Assembly: GCF_000379825.1 (NCBI RefSeq)
Contig: NZ_KB903814.1
Coordinates: forward strand, 496,001 to 560,000
DNA length: 64,000 nt
Source: Longispora albida DSM 44784
GTDB taxonomy: Bacteria; Actinomycetota; Actinomycetes; Mycobacteriales; Micromonosporaceae
Reading direction: 5' to 3'
Positions 34,801-43,768 of this stretch are shown one piece after another; the stretch's first letter is position 1, and each line of letters opens with the position of its first letter. A program made the translations under genes and the position numbers. The notes beneath the pieces are model-generated. The model saw nothing but the letters and a program-made list of their open reading frames with translations, was not told the DNA's origin and searched no databases.

Positions 34801-37800
34801 GCCCGCGAGACGTGTTCGTGCACCGGACCCCGGCGGCGCTGGCCCTCGCGGCCGGCGAGGGGCCTGCCGCCACCGGGCACGTGGCCGCCGAGGCGTTCAC
34901 GCTCACCGAGGCGGAGACCGCCCAGGTCGAGCGGGCCGCCGGGCAGCCCGTCGACCAGATCTGGCCGCTGTCCCCGCTCCAGGAAGGCCTGTACTTCCAC
35001 GCCAGCTACGACAGCGGCGACCTGGACGTCTACACAGCACAGTCCACTTTCGACTTCGACCACCGGCTGGACCTGGACCGGCTGGCCCTGGCCAGCGCGA
35101 GCCTGCTGGAGCGCAATCCGAGCCTGCGGGCCGGTTTCACCAGCGAGGGTGCCGGGCAGCCGGTGCAGTTCGTCTGCCGCGCCCCGAGGATGCCGATCGA
35201 GGAACTGGACCTGACCGGGGTGGACGCCGCCAGGCAGGAGACCCAGCTGGCGGCCTTCCTCGCCGCCGACCGGACCCGGCGGTTCGACCTGGCCGCGCCG
35301 CCGCTGTGCCGCCTCACGGTGGTGCGCCTCGGCGACGGGCACGACCGGCTCGTGGTGAGCAGCCACCTGATCGCCTGGGACGGCTGGTCGGCCTGGCTGT
35401 TCCTGGAGCAGCTGTTCGAGCTGTACGCGCGCTCCGGCGACGCCACCGGCCTGGACCAGCCGGGCAGCTACGGCGACTACCTCGCCTGGCTCGGCAGGCA
35501 GGACCGGCAGGCGGCACTGGACGCCTGGCGTACCGCCCTGAGCGGACTCGCCGAGCCTTCGCTGGTGGCCGGCCCCGCGCGTGGCGGCCAGGGTGCCGTG
35601 CCGGTCAACATCGGCGTGGAACTCCCGCTGCGCCTCAGCGACCGGCTGCGTGAGCTGGTACGCCGGCAGGGGCTCACCCTCAACCCGCTGCTGAACGCCG
35701 CGTGGGCGATGGTGCTGTCCACCCTGCTGGGCCGCGAGGACGTGGTCTTCGGCTCGGCGGTGGCCGGGCGGCCGGAGGAGGTCGCCGACGTGGAGTCCAC
35801 GATCGGCATGTTCCTCAACACCGTGCCGACGCGGGTGGCGCTGCGCGCGGCGGAGAGCGTGGCAACGCTGGCTCGCCGGCTCCAGGACGAGCGCACGGCT
35901 CTGATGGCGCACGAGTACCTGGGCCTGGCTGACGTGCAGTCGCAGACCTCGCACCGGACGCTGTTCGACACGCTGTTCGTGCTCCGGCCGGGCGGCGGCG
36001 AGGACCGGATGACCGCGATGTGCGAGCAGCACGGCATCACCGCTGTCACCAACATCGACTCCACGCACTACCCGCTCACCATGATCGTGACGCCGCAGTC
36101 CGAGCTGGCCGTCACCCTGTCCTACCGGGCCGACCTGATCGGCGCGGAGCAGGCCGAGGTGATCCTGCGCCGGTACACGACGCTGCTGGAGCGGCTGGCC
36201 GGCCACTGGGACGCCCCGGCGGGCAGTGTGGACCTGCTGCTGGACGAGGAGCGGGCGGCGCTGGGCGCTGGCTGGGACTCCGGCGCGCATCCGGTACCGG
36301 ACGTGACCGTCGCGGAGATGCTCACCGAGCAGGCCGCGCGCACGCCGGAGGACGTGGCGCTGGTCTTCGGTGAGCGGCGGCTCAGCTACGCCGAGCTGGA
36401 CTCGGAGATCAGCCGCCTGGCACGGTTCCTGCTGGCCCGGGGTGCCGGGCCGGAGGGGGTCGTCGCGCTGGCTCTGCCTCGCTCGGTGGAGATGGTCGTG
36501 GCCCTGTTCGCCGTGCTCCGGACCGGCGCGGCGTACCTCCCGCTGGACCTCGACCACCCGGCCGACCGGCTGCGCGACATGATCGCCGACACCGGGCCGC
36601 TGTGCGTGCTCTCGGCGGGCGGCGTCCGGCTGACCCCGGACGCGATCTGCCTGGACGCGCCGGAGGTACTGGCCGAGCTGGCCGCGCTGCCAGCTACCCG
36701 GGTCGAGGCCGGAGAGCTGCGTGGCTTCGCGCCGGGCACGCCGGAGCGGCTGGAGCACCCGGCGTACGTCATCTACACCTCGGGCTCCACCGGGCGGCCC
36801 AAGGGCGTGGTGACCCCGTACCGGGGCCTGACGAACATGCAGCTCAACCACCAGGTGAACATCTTCGCGCCCGCGATCGGGTCGGCGGGCGGGCGGCGGC
36901 TAAGAATCGCGCACACGGTCTCCTTCGCCTTCGACATGTCCTGGGAGGAGCTGCTGTGGCTCGTCGAGGGCCACGAGGTGCACGTCTGTGACGAGCAGCT
37001 GCGGCGGGACGCTGAGGCTCTGGTTGCCTACTGCGACACGCACCTGATCGACGTCGTGAACGTGACGCCGACGTACGCGCAGCTCCTGATCGAGGAGGGC
37101 CTGCTGGCCGGGCACGTCCCGCCGCTGGTACTCCTCGGCGGCGAGGCCGTGCCGGACACAGTGTGGAATCCGTTGCGGGACACCGAGGGCACGTACGGCT
37201 ACAACCTGTACGGGCCGACCGAGTACACGATCAACACGCTCGGTGCGTCCACGATGGACAGTGCCACGCCGACCGTGGGACGCCCGATCTGGAACACCCG
37301 CGCCTACGTGCTGGACGCCACGCTGCGCCCGGTGCCGCCGGGCTGCCCGGGTGAGCTGTACGTCGCGGGCATCGGCCTGGCACGTGGCTACCACGACCGG
37401 GCGGGGCTGACGGCTGAGCGCTTCGTGGCCGACCCGTTCGGCAAGCCGGGCGACCGCATGTACCGCACGGGTGACCTCGTGGTGCAGCGGGCACAGACCG
37501 GGATCATCGACTTCCTGGGCCGGACCGACGACCAGGTGAAGATCCGCGGGTACCGGGTGGAGCTAGGAGAGATCGCCTCGGCGATCAGCGAGCACCCCGG
37601 CGTGACCCACGCGGCCGTGATCGCGACGGGCACGGGCGGGAACAGGAGGCTCGCCGCCTACGTGGTGTGCGCCGAGGGTGTGCTGGCCGAGTTGCGGGAC
37701 TTCCTCAAGGTCACGCTGCCCGGGTACATGGTTCCCTCGGTCTTCATGCCCGTGGACACCCTGCCGCTGACCGTCAACGGCAAGCTGGACGTGGCGGCCC

Positions 37801-40800
37801 TGCCCGCGCCGGAGCAGTCCGGCCCGGCCACCCGCCGTGCGCCGGAGACCGAGGCCGAGGCGGCGCTGTGCGCGCTGTTCGACCAGGCGCTGGGCCTGGC
37901 GGAGGGTACGGCCGGTGCCGACGGCAACTTCTTCGACCTGGGCGGGCACTCGCTGCTGGCCACCCGGCTGATCAGCCGGATCAGGGCGGAACTCGGCGTG
38001 GAGCTGTCCATCCGGGACCTGTTCGAGGCGCCGACCCCGGCCGGGCTGGCCGCGCGGGCCGGACAGTCCAGCGGGCCGGTGCGGCCGGTACTGGCCGCCT
38101 GGGAGCGCCCGGAGCGGATCCCGTTGTCGCACGCGCAGCAGCGGCTGTGGGTGATCCAGAACATGGAGCACACGTCGGCGGCGTACAACTTCCCGCTGGT
38201 GATGCGGCTGGACGGTGACGTGGACGCATCGGCGCTCGGGCTGGCGCTGGCCGACGTGGCCGGGCGGCACGAGGCACTGCGGACTCTGTTCACTGTGGAC
38301 GGTGGCGAGCCGGCCCAGCGCGTTGTGCCGGTGGCTGAGCTGCCGGAGCTGCTCGAAGTCAGGGACGACGAGCCGGGGCTGGTCGAGGCGCTGATCGCCC
38401 GGCCGTTCGACCTGCTCACGGAGCTGCCGTTGCGGGCGACGCTGGTGCGTTCCGGCGGCGCGTACATCCTGGTTCTGCTTCTGCACCACATCACGACGGA
38501 CGAGTGGTCGGACCGGCCGTTCCTGCGGGATCTGGCGGAGGCCTGCGAGGCCCGGCTGGCCGGTGTGGCCCCAGCGTGGAAGCCGCTGCCGGTGCAGTAC
38601 GCCGACTACACCCTCTGGCAGCGGGAACTGCTCGGTGACCCGGCTGACCGCAGCAGCGTCGCGGCGCAGCAGCTGGCGTTCTGGGAGCAGACTCTCGCAG
38701 GCGCTCCGGAGGAAGTCACTCTTCCCTCGGACTGGCCGCGCCCGGCCCGGCCGGCCTTCACCGGGGCCGACATCGGCACCCGGGTCAGCCCGGAGACGCA
38801 CGCCGCGCTGCGGAACCTGAGCCAGGCGACGGGCGCGAGCATGTTCATGCTCGTCCACGCGGCCGTCGCGGCCCTGCTGCACCGGATGGGCGCGGGCACG
38901 GACATCCCGATCGGCGCGCCGATCGCCGGCCGTACGGATGCCGCGCTCGACGACCTGGTGGGCTTCTTCGTCAACACGCTCGTGCTGCGCACGGATGTGT
39001 CCGGCGACCCGACGTTCACCGAGCTGGCCGGACGGGTCCGCGCTGCCGGGCTCGCGGCGTTCTCCAACGCCGAGGTTCCGTTCGAGGCGGTCGTGGAGCG
39101 GCTGAACCCGGCGCGCTCGCTGGCCCGCAACCCGCTGTTCCAGGTGATGACCGGGTACCACAACCGGGTCGAGGAGTCGCTGGCGCTGGGCGGGGTCCCG
39201 GCGGAGTTCCTGCCCTACGAGAGCGGCACGGCGAAGTTCGACCTGGTGTTCCGGTTCACCGAGGGCCCCGAGGGGCTGGACCTGCACCTGAGCTACGCCA
39301 CCGAGCTGTTCGAGGCCGGCACCGCCGAGCAGATCAGCCGCCGCCTGATGACGCTGATGGACGCGGTGGCCGCGCGGCCGGACCAGCCGGTCAGCAGCGT
39401 GGACGTGTGCACCGTGGACGAGTTCGGCCTGGTGACGGAGGGCTTCAACCACGGTCCCCGTGCCGTGGACGAGGCCACGTTCACCGAGCTGTTCGCGGCT
39501 CGCCTGGCGGAGCGGCCCGAGGCTGTCGCCGTCGTGGACCACGGCCGCGAGCACACCTACGCGGAACTGGAGGCCCGGTCGAACCGGATCGCCCGCCTGC
39601 TCGCCCAGCGGGGCGTGACGGCCGGGTCGGTGGCCGGCGTGGCGGTACCGAGGTCGTTCGACATGGTGGCCGCGATCCTGGCCAGCCTGAAGCTCGGCGC
39701 GGCTTTCCTCCCGCTGGACCTCGCGCACCCGGCCGACCGGCTGGCGTACATGATCAGTGACGCGGCTGCCGCTGTGGTGGTGGCGACCGGGGCCGTCGCG
39801 GAGAAGGTCCCGGACGCGGCCCCGCTGGTGCTGCTCGACGAGGCGGCCGACCTGCTGTCCACTCTGGACGATGGCACCCTGGGCACCGGACCTGCTGGCC
39901 TGGACCAGCCCGCCTACGTCATCTACACCTCCGGCTCCACAGGCAGGCCGAAGGGCGTGGTCGTGCCGCACGAGGGCATCTCCAGCCTGGTGGCCACGGC
40001 CGTGGACCGGATGGGCCTGCACCGCGACGCACGGGTGCTCCAGTTCGCCTCGATCGGCTTCGACGTGGTGGTCTTCGAGCTGTGCATGGCCCTGTGCCAC
40101 GGCGGCAGCCTCGTGCTGGTCACCGACGAGGCCAGGGTGGCCGGTCCCCAGCTGACCGATTTCCTGGAGGCGCACCAGATCAGCCACATGATCCTGCCGC
40201 CGTCGCTGGTCGCGGCGCTGCCGGAGGAGTGCGAGCTGCCTGCCGGGTCGACGATCCTGGTCGGTACCGAGACCGTGCCGCCGGAGCTGTTCCGCCGGCA
40301 CGGGGCCCGGGTGAACCTGATCGCGGCGTACGGCCTGACCGAGGCCACGGTCAACTCGACACTGTGGCACGCCGAACCGGGCTGGCGGGGTGCCGTGCCG
40401 ATCGGCAAGCCGGACCCGAACACCCGGTGCTACGTGCTGGACGAGTACCTGCGTCCCGTACCGCCCGGCGTGGTCGGCGAGCTGTACGTCTCCGGCCGTG
40501 GCCTGGCCCTGGGGTACCTGGGCCGGACCGGCCTGACCTCGGAGCGGTTCATCGCCGACCCGTTCGGCCACGACGGCGCGCGCATGTACCGCACGGGTGA
40601 CCGGGCTCGCTGGCGCCGGGACGGCAACCTGGACTTCTTCGGCCGGGTGGACAACCAGGTCAAGATCCGGGGCTTCCGGATCGAGCTCGGCGAGATCGAG
40701 GCCGCGCTGACCAGCCATCCCGCTGTCAGCCAGGCAGCGGTGATCGCCGAGACGAGCGCCGGAGTGACGAGGCTGGCCGGGTACGTGGTCGTCCCGTCAG

Positions 40801-42497
40801 GCACGGGCCTGACGGAGGTGCGCGACCATGTGGCGGCGCAGGTGCCGGAGTACATGGTGCCCGCGCTGCTCGTCCCGCTGGACGGCCCGCTGCCGCTCAC
40901 CCCGAACGGCAAGCTGGACCGCCGGGCACTGCCCGCGCCGGACTGGTCGGCGATGACTGGCGACGCCACGCCGCGCACCACTGCCGAGCGGGTGCTGGCC
41001 GAGCTGTTCGCGGACATCCTCGGCCTGCCCGAGGTCGGCATCCACGACAACTTCTTCCTGCTCGGCGGGCACTCCATGTCCGCGATGCTCCTGACGGGCC
41101 GCCTGCGCTCCCAGCTGGGCGTGCAGCTGGCGATCCGGGACGTGTTCGACGCCCCGACGGTCGCGGGCCTGGCCACGCGGCTGGGCGGCACTGTCCTGGA
41201 CCGCCCGGCCCTGACCGCCGCCGGCCGGTTCGCTGTGGCGCTCGCGCCGGTCCAGCGCGACCGGTGGTCGTCGTATCAGGACCGTCCCGGCTTCGACCAC
41301 GCCCTGGTGCTGCGGTCGGAAGGCGGGCTCAGGGAAGGGGTGCTGACCCGGGCGCTGGCCGACGTCGTGGCGCGCCACGAGCCGCTGCGCACAGCGTTCA
41401 CGGACTCGTCGAGGGCTCTGGTCACCGGCCCTGTGCTGGAGACCGAGCAGTGCGAAAACCTTGAAGAGCGTTTGACTGTACTGGCGGCAGAGTCCCCCGC
41501 CCTGGCAACCGAGGCACCACTGCGCGTCACGCTCCTGTCGGACGGTACCGGCACGCAAGCCCTCCTGCTCCGCATGCACTACCTGGCCGTGGACGAGTGG
41601 TCAGTCGTCCCGCTGCTGCGGGAACTGTCCGAGGCATACGCGCTCCGGGCCACGGGCGACGCTCCAGAGTGGACACCGCTGCCGGTGACGTACTCCGACT
41701 ACACCCGCTGGGCCTGGGACGTACTGGGCGACCCGATGAACCCGGGCAGCGAGTACAGCCGGCAGCTCGGCCACTGGCAGAAGGCACTCGCCGGCATGCC
41801 GCGTGCCGTCACGCTTCCCGGCTCGGGAGAGCCCGGCAAGAGCGGGGCGTACGAGGGCTTCGTGCTCAGCCCCGCACTGCACGAGGCGATCACCGAGCTG
41901 GCCAGCCGCACCGGCACGAGCATGTACATGGTGCTGCACGCCGCGTTCAGCGTGCTCCTGCACCAGCACGGAGCCGGGGAGGACCTGCCGGTCGGCACGC
42001 TCGTGGCCGGGCGGAACGACGACCGGCTGGCCGGCCTGATCGGCGGCTTCGCCAACACCCTCGTCCTGCGGACCCGCCTCGACGGCGACCCGGCCTTCGA
42101 GGACCTGCTGGCCAGGGTCCGCGAGGTCACGCTGGGCGCGCTGGACGCCCAGGAACTCCCGTACGGGGACGTGGCTGCGGCCACCGGGCTGCCGGAGAGC
42201 GGGCCGCAGCTCATGGTCGTGCACCACGAGCAGCCGGAGATCTCCACGCTGGAGGGCGGGCTCGGGACGCTCGGCTCGGTACCCACCGGGGCCGTGCACG
42301 CCGACCTGGCACTCAGCTTCTACCAGCCGCGCGGTACCGGCCCGGTGGAGTGCTACCTCGGCTACGCCACAGGCCTGCTCGGCCCGGCAGCCGCCAGGAA
42401 CCTGGCGGACAGCCTCCACCAGCTCATCGAGCGCGCGGTTTCCGCGCCAGCTCAGGCCATCAGCAAGCTCACCAACGAGGAGAAGGAATCCGCATGA
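27384..42497 (+). CDS. Tetramodular hydroxamate-siderophore NRPS, 5037 aa, no thioesterase
   Basis: One giant synthetase reads C-A-T-E / C-A-T / C-A-T / C-A-T / C. Phosphopantetheine serines are S996, S2455, S3523 and S4564. All A domains have the GSTGxPKG loop and a NGK/AGK lysine. A3 carries the full N5-hydroxyornithine code DMENLGLINK. A1 and A4 have near-identical pockets (about DVWIIGAVNK and DVFILGAVNK), and A2 about DPQDFGVIQK. There is one epimerase, in module 1, and no thioesterase; a final C-like domain is the likely release element. The layout resembles the tetramodular, diketopiperazine-forming erythrochelin synthetase. I predict acyl-fhOrn-X-hOrn-fhOrn, with fhOrn inferred from the formyltransferase. 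ATG at 27384 follows AGAGGAAG, and MbtH overlaps its stop. Confidence 0.95.
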   Translation: MSATQTGGSSGGSALTSAQAGIWRAQQIEPDNPVYNIAWFLALRGDADLSRLAAAVRQTAEEAACLHVRYVTGGDGEPAEVPARTPVVVSEVDFRPEADPRAVAGAWMDADRARPADLAAGPLFRYALLRVADDEVWWYQRYHHLVMDGFGVMLVTQRAAQLYSGTGDPAPDWDPAVLRAADSANLASPAWAAAREHWLARMADRPEPARLVPRGQGQVTRLVERTIRLTSEQVATLRTSATDHGVRPSRVLIAALAAYLHRATGARDVTLALPVTGRVTPAARAVPGMVSNVLPLRLAAGPRSTGAGLIAEATGAVTSTLKNSGFRGEDLARELGCVDGLAELTGPTLNILPANPAVFAGLDGSFQALWLGPASDLSVNIAEGPGPGDVTINLTADAEVCDQAALAAHEERFLAVLDALTAAPDAPIGSIDLVTPAERERLLTTLGTSPFPAEDVTWPAAFERQVQLNPGRVALVCEDVELTYAGLDEAAGRLARLLAGRGVGAEDVVAVALPRSADLVVALLAVMKAGAAYLPIDSDHPADRIAYMLGDAGARVVITTAELAGDLPETGSRILLGDPAVDAELSAVDAPVSGTPIALNQAAYVIYTSGSTGQPKGVIVSHDGIGSLVATATERIGITPDSRVAQFASAGFDVTVWDLVMSLCVGGTAIVVPAHRRVAGEELTSYIAQHRATHMILPPSLVAALPSGCELPEGAVLIVGTEAVPAELVSRWSGRLRVVAAYGLTEATVNSTLWPAEPGWQGAIPIGRPDPNTACYVLDTALRPVPSGTEGELYVSGRGLARGYLGKAGLTAERFIADPYGEPGTVMYRTGDRVRWIEPADGLPFLEFLGRADSQIKIRGYRIEPGEVESTLMGCPAVAQAAVRVRTDHRGVKRLVAYLTGDGGPVDVAAVKEQAAAALPGYMVPSAVVVMEGPLPLTPNGKLDARALPEPNWLETSGQDEPRTPAEQALAALFAEVLGLPSVGAHDSFFELGGDSIVAISLVNRARAAGLAITPREVFRLRTVAALAAAAGEVRAVRVPDEGTGTIAATPIISRLAAQCGGDVPIGGFYQSATLVTPSGLDRAGLNTLVQALVDRHDMLRASLRRGPEWTLDVPPAGGVVAADLIEETSDLDAGRLAGLLDPENGVMLRAAWNGSALLLVIHHLVVDGVSWRILSDDLATGWSQLRSGEPVVLPPVSSSFRRWSQQLAEVRPEQETAAWQAILGSPSQPVASRPLDASDTASTSRSLTVYLPAAHTAPLLGQVPAAYHGTVNDVLLTGLALAFEQWRPGAGLLVDLESHGRDEELIGDTDLSRTVGWFTSMYPVAIGPVSTSDLDSAVKQVKEQLRACPGSGIGYGLLRYGTAALAGTSTPEVLFNYLGRFTGGTGDWSADPAAGPLGYGRDPGMPLSHALEINAIVHEEAGGPRLAVEFSWPAGVTSDVDTLAGLFVGALSALATGAGGGHTPSDFPLVQLSQAETDELTASGPAALLPLTELQKGLYFHAFADEQSPDAYVVQQIIELRGPVDSAALREAVQAITRRHEALRASFRQLSPGRLVQVIAASVTVPWRESAEPVAVVAERERATRFDLAGAPLIRAALVRGEDTCHLVLTLHHIIADGWSVPVMLTDLLASYGTPAALPAATPYGDYFGWLAGRDHAAAKEAWAQALDGVTEPTLLLGPAGSGVQLATEAVHTGLSPEATAALAARARERGLTLGAVLNTAWGVLLSRLTGSDDVVFGTTVSGRGADLPGLDSMVGLFINSLPVRVRVRPGQTLAGICEEVQASQAVLLDHQHVGLGELQRLTGAGELFDTLLVMENYPVPEALRDPSGTVEIADIEFVETGHYPLAVVALPGDSLRLEVRYDPTRVTTSLATRISEWLPQLLARFTAEPEELAGRLDLVTPEQADAAAAGLIGADATTPDLTIPQAVAAQAALTPQAVAIVDGAEQLSYAELSRQADRIAAYLVAQGAGPEDVVAVAIPRSARLIAGLLGVLGSGAAYLPVDPEYPAERISYMLADSGARFLLTTEGNRLPVAGDCAVVAFEEAVSSQCGGRSLPSPVAGSLAYLMYTSGSTGRPKGVLVTHSALIGQLAWVADRFGFGPGERVLHQYSASFDPAAQEIFAPLISGGTVVVARPGGQADPAYLAALIEREQVTTIDLVPSLYRALLDEANTGGDAWWLSLRRAFSGGEALTAQIADRWLAKTGVPLFNVYGPTEATIQVTSWQAQAGTGGTVPIGRAVDGTRLYVLDSGLRPVPAGVPGELYVAGGQLARGYHGRAGATAERFTADPFGAPGERMYRTGDLVSHTADGVLTYLGRTDHQAKVRGNRIELGEIEAVLGAEPGVAEVVVAVVAGQLAAYVVPLNGVVLESGELRAAATRKLPAAVVPQYFVVLEALPLNPAGKLDRAALPVPERTSGAGRAASGADEETLCAIFAEVLGVEAGPEEDFFVLGGDSILSIAVSSRARKAGLALSPRDVFVHRTPAALALAAGEGPAATGHVAAEAFTLTEAETAQVERAAGQPVDQIWPLSPLQEGLYFHASYDSGDLDVYTAQSTFDFDHRLDLDRLALASASLLERNPSLRAGFTSEGAGQPVQFVCRAPRMPIEELDLTGVDAARQETQLAAFLAADRTRRFDLAAPPLCRLTVVRLGDGHDRLVVSSHLIAWDGWSAWLFLEQLFELYARSGDATGLDQPGSYGDYLAWLGRQDRQAALDAWRTALSGLAEPSLVAGPARGGQGAVPVNIGVELPLRLSDRLRELVRRQGLTLNPLLNAAWAMVLSTLLGREDVVFGSAVAGRPEEVADVESTIGMFLNTVPTRVALRAAESVATLARRLQDERTALMAHEYLGLADVQSQTSHRTLFDTLFVLRPGGGEDRMTAMCEQHGITAVTNIDSTHYPLTMIVTPQSELAVTLSYRADLIGAEQAEVILRRYTTLLERLAGHWDAPAGSVDLLLDEERAALGAGWDSGAHPVPDVTVAEMLTEQAARTPEDVALVFGERRLSYAELDSEISRLARFLLARGAGPEGVVALALPRSVEMVVALFAVLRTGAAYLPLDLDHPADRLRDMIADTGPLCVLSAGGVRLTPDAICLDAPEVLAELAALPATRVEAGELRGFAPGTPERLEHPAYVIYTSGSTGRPKGVVTPYRGLTNMQLNHQVNIFAPAIGSAGGRRLRIAHTVSFAFDMSWEELLWLVEGHEVHVCDEQLRRDAEALVAYCDTHLIDVVNVTPTYAQLLIEEGLLAGHVPPLVLLGGEAVPDTVWNPLRDTEGTYGYNLYGPTEYTINTLGASTMDSATPTVGRPIWNTRAYVLDATLRPVPPGCPGELYVAGIGLARGYHDRAGLTAERFVADPFGKPGDRMYRTGDLVVQRAQTGIIDFLGRTDDQVKIRGYRVELGEIASAISEHPGVTHAAVIATGTGGNRRLAAYVVCAEGVLAELRDFLKVTLPGYMVPSVFMPVDTLPLTVNGKLDVAALPAPEQSGPATRRAPETEAEAALCALFDQALGLAEGTAGADGNFFDLGGHSLLATRLISRIRAELGVELSIRDLFEAPTPAGLAARAGQSSGPVRPVLAAWERPERIPLSHAQQRLWVIQNMEHTSAAYNFPLVMRLDGDVDASALGLALADVAGRHEALRTLFTVDGGEPAQRVVPVAELPELLEVRDDEPGLVEALIARPFDLLTELPLRATLVRSGGAYILVLLLHHITTDEWSDRPFLRDLAEACEARLAGVAPAWKPLPVQYADYTLWQRELLGDPADRSSVAAQQLAFWEQTLAGAPEEVTLPSDWPRPARPAFTGADIGTRVSPETHAALRNLSQATGASMFMLVHAAVAALLHRMGAGTDIPIGAPIAGRTDAALDDLVGFFVNTLVLRTDVSGDPTFTELAGRVRAAGLAAFSNAEVPFEAVVERLNPARSLARNPLFQVMTGYHNRVEESLALGGVPAEFLPYESGTAKFDLVFRFTEGPEGLDLHLSYATELFEAGTAEQISRRLMTLMDAVAARPDQPVSSVDVCTVDEFGLVTEGFNHGPRAVDEATFTELFAARLAERPEAVAVVDHGREHTYAELEARSNRIARLLAQRGVTAGSVAGVAVPRSFDMVAAILASLKLGAAFLPLDLAHPADRLAYMISDAAAAVVVATGAVAEKVPDAAPLVLLDEAADLLSTLDDGTLGTGPAGLDQPAYVIYTSGSTGRPKGVVVPHEGISSLVATAVDRMGLHRDARVLQFASIGFDVVVFELCMALCHGGSLVLVTDEARVAGPQLTDFLEAHQISHMILPPSLVAALPEECELPAGSTILVGTETVPPELFRRHGARVNLIAAYGLTEATVNSTLWHAEPGWRGAVPIGKPDPNTRCYVLDEYLRPVPPGVVGELYVSGRGLALGYLGRTGLTSERFIADPFGHDGARMYRTGDRARWRRDGNLDFFGRVDNQVKIRGFRIELGEIEAALTSHPAVSQAAVIAETSAGVTRLAGYVVVPSGTGLTEVRDHVAAQVPEYMVPALLVPLDGPLPLTPNGKLDRRALPAPDWSAMTGDATPRTTAERVLAELFADILGLPEVGIHDNFFLLGGHSMSAMLLTGRLRSQLGVQLAIRDVFDAPTVAGLATRLGGTVLDRPALTAAGRFAVALAPVQRDRWSSYQDRPGFDHALVLRSEGGLREGVLTRALADVVARHEPLRTAFTDSSRALVTGPVLETEQCENLEERLTVLAAESPALATEAPLRVTLLSDGTGTQALLLRMHYLAVDEWSVVPLLRELSEAYALRATGDAPEWTPLPVTYSDYTRWAWDVLGDPMNPGSEYSRQLGHWQKALAGMPRAVTLPGSGEPGKSGAYEGFVLSPALHEAITELASRTGTSMYMVLHAAFSVLLHQHGAGEDLPVGTLVAGRNDDRLAGLIGGFANTLVLRTRLDGDPAFEDLLARVREVTLGALDAQELPYGDVAAATGLPESGPQLMVVHHEQPEISTLEGGLGTLGSVPTGAVHADLALSFYQPRGTGPVECYLGYATGLLGPAAARNLADSLHQLIERAVSAPAQAISKLTNEEKESA
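31840..34860 (+). other. NRPS module 2: C2, A2, T2, epimerase missing
   Basis: C2 begins [15 protein letters not shown], a DCL-type opening that fits a D-residue donor, and has intact HHIIADGWS at 1613. A2 has YTSGSTG at 2069 and pocket residues read from FDPAAQE, TIDLVPS, AFSGGEA and [12 protein letters not shown] (about DPQDFGVIQK). The code is closest, in my memory, to Gln-type codes, with low confidence. T2 has LGGDS (S2455), the pre-epimerase form, yet C3 begins only about 70 residues later. Confidence 0.8.
34900..38060 (+). other. NRPS module 3: C3, A3 (hydroxyornithine), T3
   Basis: C3 begins [14 protein letters not shown] (DCL-like), but its active site reads [10 protein letters not shown] at 2660-2669: the second, catalytic His is Leu (L2662, codon 35367-35369). 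A3 reads D-M-E-N-L-G-L-I-N-K from FDMSWEE (3183), [15 protein letters not shown] and [11 protein letters not shown], identical to the hydroxyornithine code of coelichelin and erythrochelin synthetases. T3 has LGGHS (S3523), as expected before an LCL domain. Confidence 0.88.
38100..41190 (+). other. NRPS module 4: C4, A4, T4
   Basis: C4 begins [14 protein letters not shown] (LCL type) and has HHITTDEWS at 3701: both His and the Asp are kept but the usual Gly is Glu. A4 reads FDVVVFE (4226), [15 protein letters not shown] and [11 protein letters not shown]. It shares eight of ten pocket residues and the unusual YGLTE core with A1, so the two probably load the same monomer. T4 has LGGHS (S4564). 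Confidence 0.85.
41200..42480 (+). other. NRPS terminal C-like domain (release)
   Basis: Residues about 4605-5030 form a C-fold domain ([67 protein letters not shown]). Its active site is [10 protein letters not shown] at 4731: the catalytic second His is Tyr and DG is DE. It replaces a thioesterase and is inferred to release the tetrapeptide by diketopiperazine formation. Confidence 0.8.
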
Positions 42498-42703
42498 GCA
42501 CCAACCCGTTCGACGACGCCGAAGGCCAGTTCCTCGTCCTGGTGAACGACGAGGGCCAGCACTCGCTGTGGCCGGTCTTCGCCGCGGTGCCCGGTGGCTG
42601 GGCCCAGGTGTCCGGGCCGGACAGCAAGGAGGCCTGCGTGGCCTACGTCGAGGCGAACTGGACCGACCTGCGCCCGCGCAGCCTGGCCGAGGCCATGAAC
42701 TGA
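42494..42703 (+). CDS. MbtH-like protein
   Basis: The 69-aa NRPS chaperone binds adenylation domains and is often essential for their solubility and activity. The family signature is complete: [26 protein letters not shown], and the C-terminal [11 protein letters not shown] with the conserved Trps. Its ATG overlaps the NRPS stop (ATGA), giving coupled translation. Only this MbtH is present, so it presumably serves all four A domains. Confidence 0.97.
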   Translation: MSTNPFDDAEGQFLVLVNDEGQHSLWPVFAAVPGGWAQVSGPDSKEACVAYVEANWTDLRPRSLAEAMN

Positions 42704-42724
42704 CCTGAGGCAGGCAGACGCGAC

Positions 42725-42752
42725 AGCCCCGGCGGGGTCTCCCGCTGGGGCT
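42725..42752. terminator. Terminator between the MbtH and MetF-like genes
   Basis: AGCCCCGGCGGG (42725-42736) pairs with CCCGCTGGGGCT (42741-42752) at 11 of 12 positions, with a four-base loop. It lies between two converging operons and can act in both directions. Confidence 0.75.
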
Positions 42753-42758
42753 GGCTTC

Positions 42759-43739
42759 TCAGGCGTCCTCGTGGTCGAGCAGGGCGCGCACCCGGCCGGC
42801 GAGTTCTATCGACGCCTCGATCTCCACCTTCCGGATCGACACGCTCTCCACGTTGAACCCGAACGGCATCCCCAGGCGCCGGCAGAACGCGCTCAGCTCC
42901 CCAGCCGCCGTGACGCAGTAGTCGTAGGACTCGGCGAGCGGATCAGGCGCGTGCCGGAGCGCGTTCTTCAGCCAGCTCGGAATCCTGACTCCGAGCCACT
43001 CCAGAAACGCCAGCGTCTTCAGCGACCCGCAGACCGACAGGGTGAACAGGATCGGACGCGGCGCCACCCCGCGCTCCAGGCAGGCGTAGTAATAGTCCGA
43101 GACCAGGCTCTTCGTCGCGTCGACGTCGTAGATCACCTGCGAGATGAAGAAGGCGCACCCCTGCGCCTGCTTGCCCGCGATGCGCAGATGCTCGTCCCCG
43201 CCGCGCACGTGCCGCTCGGTGATCGCCACTCCGCCGAGAAGCAGGTCCGGCCGGATCTCCTGCCGCAGCTCCTGAGCGCGCCGGAGGCCCGTGTGCACCG
43301 TCTTCTGGCTCGAAGACGCGCCCACGAAGACACTCAGAACCCGTTCCGTGTCCGCGCCTCGCAGCCAGGACCGCAGGTCGCCCTCGGGATACTTGCTCAC
43401 GCACCGGTAGACCACGACCGGCCCGTCCCAGCCGGTCAGGTACTCGGAGTGGAACACTGCCGGGTCCAGGGTCGGCAGATAGGGAAACGGTCTCTCGTCA
43501 GGGTTGCGGTCCTGCTCGTCGTCGATGTCGTAGAGCACCAGTCCATCGACGTGGAGCGGAGCCAGCCGGGCGATCGTCCTGGCTGCGATCTCCCTGACCT
43601 CGTCCGGCGAGGCGCTCCGGCGCGGCGGCGTGATGCCGAACAACAGGACACGGCTGTCCGCGCCGGTCAGCTGAGCCGCCAGCGGCAGCCGCCCGGCCGT
43701 GGCGCCGGCCGCAGGCGAAGTCCTGCCCTCCTCCAGCAT
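42759..43739 (-). CDS. Methylenetetrahydrofolate reductase (MetF)-like protein
   Basis: The 326-aa TIM-barrel protein has features of the flavin-dependent 5,10-methylene-THF reductase family (VLLFGITPPRR, LLLGGVAITERH, KQAQGCAFFISQVIYDV, GFNVESVSIRKVEIEAS). It is somewhat divergent from housekeeping MetF (the usual EFFPP opening is FGITPP). It is the last gene of the exporter operon, 29 bp after the ABC subunit, and so sits under the iron box at 47289. A role in folate one-carbon supply for N-formylation is inference; a non-canonical reaction is possible. Confidence 0.75.
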   Translation of the reverse strand: MLEEGRTSPAAGATAGRLPLAAQLTGADSRVLLFGITPPRRSASPDEVREIAARTIARLAPLHVDGLVLYDIDDEQDRNPDERPFPYLPTLDPAVFHSEYLTGWDGPVVVYRCVSKYPEGDLRSWLRGADTERVLSVFVGASSSQKTVHTGLRRAQELRQEIRPDLLLGGVAITERHVRGGDEHLRIAGKQAQGCAFFISQVIYDVDATKSLVSDYYYACLERGVAPRPILFTLSVCGSLKTLAFLEWLGVRIPSWLKNALRHAPDPLAESYDYCVTAAGELSAFCRRLGMPFGFNVESVSIRKVEIEASIELAGRVRALLDHEDA

Positions 43740-43768
43740 GAGGCGACTATAGCGAAGGGGTCGTCGCG

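Noticed and set aside
29160-40718. Three leftward frames of 1339, 1101 and 1051 codons inside the NRPS gene
   Set aside because: They mirror the NRPS codons in another frame, show no domain sequence and have unnatural composition. GC bias explains them.
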